NCBI GenBank assembly: GCA_944739405.2
Contig: OX123190.2
Location: 19,380,807 to 19,444,806, forward strand
Reading direction: 5' to 3'
Source: Euclidia mi
Lineage: Eukaryota > Arthropoda > Insecta > Lepidoptera > Erebidae
DNA: 64,000 nt
The notes under the pieces are model-generated. The model saw only the letters and a program-made list of their open reading frames with translations. It searched no databases and had not been told where the DNA came from. Below, piece after piece: positions 22,833 to 33,459 of this stretch. Position 1 is the stretch's first letter. Every line of letters begins with the position of its first letter. The translations under genes were made by a program, and so were the position numbers.

Positions 22833-23047
22833 TATAGGTAAATTCACGAAAGTTGACCACAAATGGCGGCCGTCGCGCATATGTACATTCGTGCACCAAT
22901 GGCGTGGCTCCATTCTTGACGCATTTAGGGAATGCGTCAAGAACGGAGCCACGCCATTGGCACTCCACCCGCGCCTCACCCCGCACCTCCACGGGGACCT
23001 AAAAAATGATTTCTGCGCAGTGGTCATCTTTCGTGAATTTACCTATA
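22833..23047. mobile_element. 215-bp fold-back MITE in the gene B 3' flank
   Basis: Terminal inverted repeats match at 27 of 28 positions (start tataggtaaattcacgaaag). A second inner palindrome has 30-bp arms (22896-22925 and 22931-22960, one mismatch) around a 5-nt spacer. The boundaries fit a TA duplication. It starts 131 bp after the gene B stop and precedes its likely poly(A) signals, so the transcript probably carries this hairpin. Confidence 0.75.
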
Positions 23048-23246
23048 CCTACATGAAAAGACAATTGGTTGCTTCTTATTGTGCACATATTGCAACTAGA
23101 AATACTTTACTTTTAGAAAAATATTTATCTTTAGGAAAAATTATCGCGTGCCGAATAGACTATTTGTGAATTTTCTATGGGTATGTATTTATGTATAATT
23201 AATACTTGACGGGACCCTAATATATACCTTTAAAATGTTTCAATTA

Positions 23247-23285
23247 AATAAAACTACATGTCGAAATAAACAACCTTGTTTTATT
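23247..23285. promoter_or_regulatory. Convergent poly(A) signals of genes B and C
   Basis: Plus-strand AATAAA at 23247-23252 and 23265-23270 lies downstream of gene B. A minus-strand AATAAA (plus TTTATT) at 23280-23285 lies downstream of gene C, whose stop is at 23538-23536. The mature 3' ends of the two genes are therefore likely to overlap or nearly touch. Cleavage sites are inferred. Confidence 0.5.
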
Positions 23286-23535
23286 TAAACGAGCTTTCAG
23301 CTTGTCATTATATTTTATAACAATAATAACCCTGATATAGAAAACTGTAAGAAAACATTAATCTAAAACATTGAAAATTTAATCTAAAATTAAGTACAAT
23401 TATTAATAATAATAACAATTTACAACAAATATGTGATTTTGACGCACGCAAGTGTGTGTTACAATAAGCGAATACTAACCAACCTATAAAGTAACTAGAT
23501 ACGACTCATGTACAATATGTATGAATAATCTATTC

Positions 23536-26500
23536 TTACGTCGGATACTCCCAAGGAACTGGGTTTATATACATTTGTGATACGGAGCCACGCATACCTG
23601 AAAGGAAAGAGAATAATCAAAGTTAGTTAAATGTTTATACCTACCGATAAATACACAGTATAGAACAGAAACAAGTGTTTGTTCTATGCTGATTATTTGG
23701 AGTGACGCATATTACGTCTAACTGAAATTCGGTGAAGCAGCCAGACGAACGTAATCAGTTGCTATCAAACCTTTAAGACCGTACGCACTCGCGCATTCTT
23801 GCCTTGCTGTCAATCCACGCCCTAGTGCAAATACGTTGAGATAACGCGCGTGAGACAGCTCACCAACTTGCGTCGACGTGTAGACAAAAAGGAACTTTGG
23901 TATCAACTCTCAACTCACAAAATTACCTACATAAATTTAGCCTCACTATGGCGAGGCCAAATTAACAAAAAGGATTTACTAATATTAAAGCTTTTTCACA
24001 GAACGACTGCCCGTTGACCTCCGCAACTCACAGGGTAAACTATATTCTATGGTTTAGACTAGTGTCAGTTACTGTTTATTCATAGGAACTGACTCTCTCA
24101 TAATGACTATCAAATATCTTTATGTTAACTGGGACTGAAAGCTTAACCGTGCTCTCCAAGGCACGGGGCAAGCGATAATGTCACAAATCAATACGCACAT
24201 AACTCGTGAAAAGTCATTCGTACGCGCCGTGGATTCCAGCCTAACACAATTGCCAATGTAACATTGAAAACGTATAAAAGCTTCTCTGGACTAATATATT
24301 TTAAAGGTAGTAGAGCCTTGCTGATTTCAGCATGATGGGCCGGCTCGACCGGGGAAGTACTACCCTCTCACAGAAAATCGACGTAAAGTAACAGTACCTA
24401 AACTGTTGCGTTTCGTTCGGTGAGTGAGAGTGCCGGAGGCCTTATCCCCTATTCCTTCTCCCTGATCCCACTCCTCATCCTATCCCCTTTCCCATCCCCA
24501 AGGGGTGGCAACGCACTTGTGACTCCTGTGGTGTTGCTTGTGTCCATGGGCGGCGGTAATTGCTTACCATCAGGCAATCCGTCTGCTCGTTTGCCGCCTA
24601 TTACCATAAAAATATATATATATAGATATAGACAGTAGGTCAAAAACCTATGCAAAATTAGGTATGGCTCGCATAGGTAATGTTCAGAGCAACTTGACTC
24701 TTGAGTAATTGAGTATGTAATTTAGGTATCTACTATACTGCATTGACAACGTCAAAATCCAGCAAATAATTAGACGAATAAACATAAATCAGCAGGTTTT
24801 TTCTCCTATATAACTAAATATAGTTTCGATATAATGTCAGTGTCATACCTACGTCACAAAAATCGTATTCTTCTATAATTGAATGAAATCGTAACGAGAT
24901 CGTAAATTGAAACAAGTGTCAATATATGTATGAACGATGAAGTGTTCATTTCAAATTATACGATAATGACATTAGGTTATCAGAATACCGCTTCTGAGTC
25001 AATTCAAAATATAATATCAATGTCATATAAAAATACGAGAATTGGGCCACAGAAGCAACTGCATACAAATAATATTATGTTGAACATGTTTTACATAATG
25101 CAAATAATAATAGCCTAACTTCATTAGTCGAGAAGTCGACAACTAGACTTGTTGTTCATCTTTGCGTTCCCACAACGATGTTTAAATGCTCACGACCTTT
25201 GTTAGAAATTATCTTTTATATCCTATTAAACAGGGTTATTCAGGAGAAAATCTATCACAAAAATAGGCCGATTTATAAACATGATCGAGTTAAACATCCA
25301 CGGTATATATAAAACGAAAAGAGAATTAATCCTGAGCACTTAGGATATAAATATTCCGGCTTCACGAAATTCTGTAGTTTGGTTGCGGTTGCAAACCATT
25401 TGAAATTTCGTTGAGTTTTCAATAATATTATACAGGGTGTAAAAAGACCCTTAACGGAAACTGAAACCCCATATTGTACCAATCATTACGAACATTTATT
25501 GCTTCGGCATCATACCTGGGAAATTACTGGTTCAGGAGATATTGAGGCTCAAAGTTACTGTGTAAGTTTTGTAATTAGGTACAAAATCGATGCATTTACC
25601 CCGCTAACCTGTTCTATACATGACCTATGCACCCAAAGATTAGTAGGTATTTCGAAAATTGCACGCGCGCATTTTTTATAGCTGCTTGAAAAAAGTGAAA
25701 ACTTAAGAAAATAGTCGTTTCCCAGGTTTTATTTTTGGTTAGTATGACTTAGCATGGTGTCCAAAACGCGTAGACTTCGGCTTGTTGATGGGTCTTGTGA
25801 CACCCTGTATATATATTACAGCTTCTAGTTTATTACATAACATCGACGCCTAAAGTCTAGTTAACTTGCGAGTCAAGCAAGGTATTTTGAAAATTATTAA
25901 ATTATTGGAACCCGTAGGGATACGTTATGCCATCATCATCAGGCAGATCTCATTTCAAGAGTGCGTGAGTGACACCTCCGGCGTTGCGAGCTTTGGTATG
26001 AAGCTTATGTCAGATATATATCAGCAGCTAGCAGCCAAATCCATGAATGGATCAGATATTGGGACCTATCGTTTGAACATGTAGAAAAGACTAAGCGCCA
26101 ACATAGGATGCTCAAATAATTGTTATTTGAACTCACTAAGTTCGCCCTGGTTCAGTGGTACAGGCAGGGGTTTGTTCTTGCTAGTTCGCAACCAGTCGCG
26201 GTACGCTCGTTCTCCTTCCGCGCGCCTTTTCTTCATGTCGATAGCTGCGCGCGCCGCTCTACGCTCCTCGCGGGTTTTCATAGCTGTCAAACATTTCAGA
26301 CAAGTTCAGATCTCAATAATACAACTCAAGGGCCCGCTCACAACAGATTTATAGCGATATCTCCCTTACAATAGCGTCGAACAATGCACAACAGGGAGCA
26401 AACGTGATATGTATGCTGGAATGTTATCCGCCGTAATTTAACATGGACAGGGCAACCATTAAAATGACCATATTCTCTAATACTTATGATATATATTTAC

Positions 26501-27491
26501 CAAGATCAGATTATATTTACCTAAAGATAATCACAAACAAAATAAGATTATCTGCACCTACGTCTTGAATCAGACGTGAAAAATAACAATAGGATCACCT
26601 TTCATTTCTTCCTCCTTTCTACGTATCCACTCGGCAAGTTTCTCCTCTTTCTCTTTCTCCTTCTTGTTTCTCTCCTGTTCGATCTGCTCATTAATTCGAT
26701 ACTGTCGTAGAATCTCTTCGGCCCGTTGTCGTTCAGTTTCAGTGCGTTTACGCTCCAGCCATCGTCGGTATGACTCCTCCCGTTGTTCTTGTGACGTCAG
26801 TGGCACCACCTGTCGCTTCATCTTTTCGAGACGAGCCTTCTCACGTTTCTAAAAGTCAAAATGACAACTAACTTTTTACCACAAGATTTAAACGCAGATT
26901 GACTAAAGAATATCAATTAGATTATCTACCTACCTCTTGATCTTTCCGAGCTAACCACTGCTTGTAAGCTTCTTGTTTTTTCTTTTCATTCAGCTGTTTT
27001 TCTAGTTGAGCTGTTGTCGTTGTAGAAGCTGACGCCACCGACAGTCTGAAGGTATCGGGCCCATCTTCTCGGTATGTGCGGTCAAACCTTGGTGTTTCCT
27101 CAGCTCTTGCTAGGTCTTCCAGGTTACCTGGCTCTGTCAATCTACATGATTTTCTTTTGATGCTACTTGATGAACTCGACTCTCGTCCACTTAGAAATGG
27201 GGTAGAGTTACTTCTGTAGCTACTATGAGGATGTGGTGTGATGTCGGAGATGCTAGAGTCTGCTTGAAGCGAGACCACAGAATGTGTAGATTCGATTTGC
27301 TCAACATAAATAGCGGGATTAATAAAACGTGTTTTACTTTTTCTAGAATCAATAGACTCTGAGTCACTGTAGTATTGGATATTTTCACCAGCACCGTCAA
27401 AAATATGATTAGAATTTTTGAATTTCAAATCATACTTTGATCTGTTTCGGGCGCTATCGCCAAAGTTGCCTTTGTCAAAATTACTCGCCAT
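23536..27491 (-). CDS. CCDC34: Gene C: CCDC34-like coiled-coil protein
   Basis: Minus-strand exons in order: 27491-26934, 26848-26599, 26283-26137, 23597-23536 (TAA); 338 residues, all GT-AG with matching phases (0, 1, 1). The N-terminal ~155 residues are Ser-rich and low complexity. Residues ~160-300 are a charged coiled coil with recurrent (Y/E)xxWL units: [75 protein letters not shown]. The tiny last exon adds [18 protein letters not shown], and an NPxPW end is what I recall for CCDC34, a protein tied to cilia and sperm flagella. Exon 3 could instead read on to a TAA at 26125, but a GTGAGT donor at its end and the fitting last exon favour splicing. The start is the first ATG in the frame. 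Gene name rests on pattern recognition, not a search. Confidence 0.8.
24300..24610 (+). repeat. Dispersed repeat with LINE-like 3' module in gene C intron
   Basis: Contains the ggcaacgcacttgtgactcc, tgtccatgggcggcggtaat, catcaggcaatccgtctgct and gtttgccgcctatta blocks, a 3' module frequent in lepidopteran genomes, followed by an AT microsatellite. It lies in the 2.5-kb last intron of gene C. The ORFs on both strands are not genes. Confidence 0.55.
25431..25809. mobile_element. MITE with acagggtgt/acaccctgt ends
   Basis: Short inverted ends (acagggtgt at 25432-25440, acaccctgt at 25800-25808) bound a 379-bp segment without coding capacity. A related internal fragment (tttgagcctca, ctcctgaacca) occurs in reverse at 54075-54120. 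Family not assigned. Confidence 0.6.
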
Positions 27492-27611
27492 GATCGCACA
27501 TACCTTTAACAATTTATTGTCATAATTAAATAATCACAATAAAGATAAAGAAAATAAATAGAAAATATAAGTCGTAGAGAAATACTATCCAAATATCTTA
27601 CCCAGAACGAA

Positions 27612-28180
27612 ACGTCAAAATACACACATCGATTCTAAAAACGAAATTCATTTAACTTTTATTGGTGGCCAGATACATTTTGTACAGATTAAAAACATTG
27701 TGCATAAATCCTTTTTCTTAAATCGTCGCGTGGACGTCTCGCGGTAAGTACCTACATTACCTACTCCAGCAGAAGAGGTCGAACGACCTCGTACATGGGC
27801 AGGCGCTTGTTATTGGAGCCAAGGGCCTACAATCCCGTCAGATATCAGTAGGGCACTCAGCCCTACCCGGCGTGTTTACTACCAGCCTTATGACTGTTAT
27901 TAATTTTTTTAAACAATTACCTTCGTATTAAGGTATGGTATCATGTCTCGCGCAAGAATAGTCGCTGGTTTGCATCTACCATAGCTTTGTGTTATTAACG
28001 AAGAGAATCATGAACTGGATTGCATGAAACACTATTGCTGCTTTTATTTTACTGGACGCTAAGCAACTGCCCACGTTGTGTGCACAGTTTAGTATTTGGG
28101 ATTGGCTAGGCACCTGATTTATTTCTCGACAGAGTTATTCCCGATGGTGATGATGACGATGGCAAAGAGCTAACGCAGGC
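27612..28180. other. Upstream flank of gene C, no gene seen
   Basis: The stretch upstream of the gene C start holds no plausible coding exon or recognised repeat with clear ends. It should contain the gene C promoter, but no TATA box or other element could be called with confidence. Confidence 0.3.
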
Positions 28181-28182
28181 TT

Positions 28183-28400
28183 CGGTGGTGTAGCGGTAAT
28201 AAGTGCGCGACCGTGCATGGACTCTTAGGTTTCAATCCCGGGTTGGGCTTAAAAGTATTATTGAGGTTTTATGTTTCCCAATAACAGTCCAAAGGTAGCA
28301 AGTTAGCGCTGTTCCAGCCCAGTGCTTCGAACGGGACGTTAAGCAAAGGATCCTACGCCCAAACCCTCTATGATCATGTCAGTTTGCCATCCCATGCGGT
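28183..28400 (+). repeat. tRNA-derived SINE (third family)
   Basis: A box (ggtgtagcggtaataagtg) and B box (ggtttcaatcccggg) with tRNA spacing, then a body with gcgctgttccagccc and gaacgggacgttaagcaaag. A reversed, related body segment occurs at 57590-57730. Confidence 0.55.
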
Positions 28401-28477
28401 TAATTATGATTTTTTTACAAACAGATCGAAAAAAAAATGTGTGACTGTAAATTAAAGTTTTGTGACAAAAATTGGGA

Positions 28478-29056
28478 CGTTTTACCTTACTATAAAACGT
28501 TTATTAAACATACTTACCTTCTTCCAAACCTAATTCAACATAAAAGAGTAGCGTACTTGACTTCCGGTCGGTTAAACATGATATCCTTCCGTTTTTCCTG
28601 AAATTTCGTCTCCTAGGTACGTCACCTCCTCTTGCCAATGGTGGGGAGTGTGCTTGTGCTGTGATATGATAGAAGCACTAGGGGGGATCATTGGATCGAA
28701 TGTTTAACATCACCAGGCAGGGTTAAGAATTATTAGGTTTGGAAGAAGGTAAGTATGTTTAATAAACGTTTTGTAGGACTGCCTCCGTGCTCCAGTGGAT
28801 AGCGTATGCGAGTGCTGATCGGAGGTTCCGGTTTCGATTCCCAGGTCGGGCAAAAGTGTTACCTACTGGGTTTTTCCGAATACTCAATAGCAGCCCAGCG
28901 TCTGGTGATGTGCCCGGTAACGGCAAAAGGCTCGCCCCCTATTACGTGGGACCTAAAAAATCATGGCGACATGTGGGTGTACTTAGGTAATATTTACACC
29001 TCTGCCTACCCCTTCGGGGATACACTCTAAATAAATAAATAGTAAGGTAAAACGTC
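28478..29056. mobile_element. TIR element enclosing a SINE
   Basis: The ends ggacgttttaccttac and gtaaggtaaaacgtcc are perfect inverted repeats. Internally aaacgtttattaaacatact (about 28495) recurs inverted at about 28750, and related sequence follows again after 29046. A divergent family A SINE (28777-29031; head gactgcctccgtgctcc) occupies the right half. Confidence 0.5.
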
Positions 29057-30249
29057 CTTAATAAACTAACTTAACCGTTCTTCCAAACCTAATTAAACAT
29101 AGAAGATTTGTTTGTTTTCGCCTGGTGAAAGATGACGTCAATATGATCAATTATTATGTGTAGTGACAAATAAGAGTAAATTTGTTTTTAGAGAATATGT
29201 TTAGGTATTTCTTTCGTCTATGAATCATGAGCAAATTGGTATAATCTGTACGCTATACAAAGCATATACATAAATGACAAAGTTATATTTAATAATTAAG
29301 TGACTAGGGGACTAAACTAAAACTACTAAGATAAGAAACAGGGAAAGATAAAAAATATATAATAACGCCGAATATCAGGAAATTCTTTTAATGCGGGCAA
29401 TATCGTTATGGACACCATTTAGTCATAGTAAAATAATAATAGTAGCATAGTAAAAATAGAATAGTAAGATAGCTTCATACAAATCGGCCGCCGCGCTGCC
29501 GCGCTGGTTTGAATGTACGCGTGAGTCGCCGGCGCCGTGTACGCACGCACTTTTCACGCACACAATCTCACGAGCGCGGCAAGCTCGGCGCGGATTCAGT
29601 ACGGGATGCGCCGCGCGTCTGATCGAGCGCATTCATGTAGGTACTTCACTGCTCGCCCGCTCGAATTGTTTATGTACATTCAGTTTTGTAATAAACGTTA
29701 TTAATAATATACAATGTGTTAAACGACAGTAAATTTAACTTGTTACTTTCTCTCATTAAAAAAGGCATTTAGATAGTTATATAACGCTTAGGTAGTCAGT
29801 AGGTATTTGAGAAAAAATAAATTCAAGCTTAAATTGTGAAGTATTCAGCGCGATCACTTAAAAAAGCGCGAGCGCCGACAAAGCCGGCGCCGCGGTGTAA
29901 ACAAGTGACAACCCGTGCGTCAACGCAAGAGTAGGCAATTAACTCGCCGAGCGGCCTTAGCTAACCTACTATTCTGTTTTTACTATGATAGTAGGTTAGC
30001 TAAGGCCGCTCGGCGAGTTAATTGCCTACTCTTGCGTTGACGCACGGGTTGTCACTTGTTTAGGTACACAGCGGCGCCGGCTTTGTCGCTTTTTAAGTGA
30101 TCGCGCTGAATACTTCACAATTTAAGCTTGCATATATTATTTTTCAAATACCTACTGACTACCTAAACGTTATATAAGTATCTAAATGCCCTTTACAACG
30201 AGAAAATGTAACAAGTATAATTTACTGTCGTTTAAAACATTGTATAATA

Positions 30250-31881
30250 CATAGATATGAGAATTAGTCAGATAGAGCGCATTCGTCCAACTAAGCGTGG
30301 CACGTTGACAGCTATGTGTGCGTGACCTTTGGCGACTGGCACTGTACGGACACGCGCGTCTATGTGTGTGTAAAGTTGCCAGATTATGAATAATCTCCCA
30401 GTATTTTGCATATAGTTATGTAATATTCTTATATTCATTTGCGGTTTTGAAGAATTTACCATGGATTTAATTAATGCTTTTATAAATACATTTCTTAAAT
30501 GTAGGTACCGAATTAAGTTTTAACTACTTCGTAAATCTGTATATATAAAATCCTTGCGTTACTGACTGACTGACAGACAAGCTACAGCCGAAACTACTCG
30601 GCGCATGAAGCTGAAATTTAGCATGTATGTTTCTTGGGAACCGTAGGGGTGCACCAAGACGGGATTTCTCGAAATTCCCACGGGATCGGGCAAAACGAGA
30701 AATAAGAAAATATGTGCGTGCGAAGCCGCTGGCTTCGATTAGTTGAGAAATACATAGTATGTATGTACACACGGCACCAAGTCAAGCTAAACAGTTGCTG
30801 TACGATTTTGATACTTATTCCCTACGCCATAAGTATGTATGTACACACGGCGCCAAGTCAAGCTAAACAGTTGCTGTACGATTTTGATACTTATTCCCTA
30901 CGCCATAAGTATGTATGTACACACGGCGCCAAGTCAAGCTAAACAGTTGCTGTACGATTTTGATACTTATTCCCTACGCCATAAGTATGTATGTACACAT
31001 GGCACCAAGTCAAGCTAAACAGTTGCTGTACGATTTTGATACTTATTCCCTACGCCATAAGTATGTATGGACACACGGCGCCAAGTCAAGCTAAACAGTT
31101 GCTGTACGATTTTGATACTTATTCCCTACGCCATAAGTATGTATGTACACACGGCACCAAGTCAAGCTAAACAGTTGCTGTACGATTTTGATACTTATTC
31201 CTTACGCCATAAGTATGTATGTACACACGGCGCCAAGTTAAGCTAAACAGTTGCTGTACGATTTTGATACTTATTCTTTACGCCATAAGAACGGTGCAAA
31301 GGACAAAGTGTATAAGCTTGACGAGTAGCAGGGTGTACACGAATATTAGGATATCGTTTGGGGATCGAACTCAAAACAATATAATGTAAGGTATATACTA
31401 ATGGAAATTGAAATTCTATTACTATATTTATGAGAAAGAAGATATATCTACAATATACTTTTATAATACGGTAATGTATTTTTCATTAACATGACAATCA
31501 TTATCACATAATCAATTGACAAGTGCATTTTCCCTAATTCAGGCAGAACGGCGTCGACAAAAACTGGCAACACTTACATATTTCTAGCACAAATACGAAT
31601 TTTATCGAAATTAAATTAGGAAACAGTCAAATTATCAATAGTTACCTGTGAAAAGATATTCCATTTTCCTGTTTTTGTTTTTAGGAACAACTTTTACAGT
31701 GTTTAAGAACACAAGACGGCATTTTGAGAATTTAAAAGTTGAAGTGATCGTGACGCGTGAACTGTACGATGCTTCGTAGCGCACTGAGACGAGTTTGTAT
31801 TCGCTTTTCAATTTTGTATTTGCTTTAGTGGCCGCACGCAACTGTGCCGCGCGTTCCATCTGACTAATTCTCATATCTGTG
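30250..31881 (-). mobile_element. 1.63-kb TIR element, copy 2
   Basis: Same element as 6727-8364 in opposite orientation, with ends catagatatgagaattagtc and its complement. The 8-bp flanks are gtataata (30242-30249) and atataata (31882-31889), seven of eight identical. It carries the tandem array, the LINE-tail-like insert (about 30530-30745) and both subterminal regions. Confidence 0.85.
30760..31290 (-). repeat. Tandem array, 76-bp unit, copy 2
   Basis: Seven units of the array described at 7316-7854, inverted (gtatgtatgtacacacgg, gtcaagctaaacagttgctg, acgattttgatacttattcc). Units are nearly identical to those of copy 1. Confidence 0.9.
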
Positions 31882-32109
31882 ATATAATATTAATAACGTT
31901 TATTACAAAACTGAATGTACCCATAAATGCGCGCGATCAGACGCGCGGCGCTTCCCGTACTGAAGCCGCGCTCGCCGCGCTCGTCTATGAGATTGTGTGC
32001 GTGAAAAGTGCGTGCGTACACGGCGCCGGCGACTCACCCGTACATTCAAACCGGCAGCGGCCGATTTGTATGAAGCTATCCTACTATTCTTTTTGTACTA
32101 TGATTTAGT

Positions 32110-33455
32110 GTTGCCCCGCCCCGCAGTCTGCTTCAGTCGCTAAGTGAGGGTACTCGTGTGTTATTTGATATTTTTTCGTACATTACATTTCCCGCGTAAA
32201 ATTGAGTTTTTCAATCTTACCCCGCTCGCTGTATCTCTTTACAAAGGTAAGTAACAAACATTTTGTCTTGATATTCGTAATTAGACTTGAAATGTAATAT
32301 GCTCTATAATGTGGTGATTAGTATATTTCACGTATTTTAAGATTTATAGTGCCTTTCCAACTTTCCCCAGCAAAATTTAACGGGGTAAGATGATAATATA
32401 AAACTTTCCATCTTACCCCGTTTACGAAACTCATACAAAAGGTCAGCGGCCCTCAATCTTCTTCAGTTTTCAGTGATTTCTTGTGTTCGGTGTTTTTTAC
32501 AATTATATAGAATTTTAATGTCAATTTGGCAGTGATTATGTAATTATAATAGTACTGTTTGCTAACGTTTATAAAAGTAAAAGTGTCTAGTTTTGTTGTT
32601 TTTTTATTAATAATTATTAAGGGAAAAATACGAGTACGTGATTTTTTATATTGTAGTTACTTACTTCTGCTTTGCGAAATTACCAACTGATCTGATAAAA
32701 CCAAATTTTATATTTTTGATAAGAGGTTATTTTTAGTTTTAAAAGTAGTACTTATAAAGTTATAACCGACTGATTTTATTTAACTGTGATGTTTAGGAAT
32801 TACCTCCCTTGAAATAATATTTTTAATAATGTTTAATTGTATTCTGCTGTCGTGGTTTATTTTATAAAAATAATTATAATAGATGCTACGTGGGATGTAC
32901 TAAATAAAAACTTGTGTTTTATTTATCGACCCGAGTTAGACTTGACAGTCATTCATGAGCATGATTATTTTATTATTTTAATATCCATAACATGTTGAGA
33001 ACCCCTGACTGCCAGCCGTTTCGACGGGGTAAGATCGATATATGTTTTTTGATACCTAAATTAATTTTTCTTGCATTTAGAATACGATTTTTTAATGTAG
33101 GTAACTGATTTTCAAGTTATTTAGGTTATTTAAACAGAAGGTTTATTGATCACCACAAAAGCATAATGACCATGAATACGATTTTAGTCAGTATTTCAAT
33201 CTTACCCCTTCAGCGTTTCATTTTTCCCCTACTTATTTTTTTTCTTAAGAACAATTTTACTAACGTTTTTTTCATAAAATATTGTTTCAAAAAGATTGCT
33301 GTCAACATTATAGGAACAAGTTGACTATACTTTTTTACCCAAAACATAATTTTAAGCATTTGACTTAAATCCCTTTGTTTCACAACAGTTTCAAGTCAAC
33401 ACTGTTTATCTGATCAAAAATCCATTCCGACTTACCCCCACTCACCTTACCAATA
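32110..33455. other. AT-rich non-coding stretch with recurrent TCTTACCCCG motif
   Basis: No gene. The decamer tcttaccccg or its complement, with small variations, recurs at about 32214, 32374, 32411, 33024, 33202 and 33430, in both orientations. The stretch abuts the recombinase end of the DIRS-like element and might be its terminal region, or an unrelated repeat. Confidence 0.35.
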
Positions 33456-33459
33456 GTTA

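Larger units (their letters stand above)
29415..32107. mobile_element. Long fold-back element split by TIR element copy 2
   Basis: Left arm about 29415-29972; right arm about 29983-30241 plus 31882-32107. The arms are near-perfect next to the centre (about 29900-30075, centre near 29977) and diverge by small indels outwards. The outer ends (ttagtcatagta and tactatgatttag) also resemble the sequence at the centre (tttttactatga), as if two elements were joined head to head. Removing 30250-31889 makes the right arm continuous with the left-arm complement. GC-rich blocks such as gccggcgccg occur in both arms. Confidence 0.75.
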
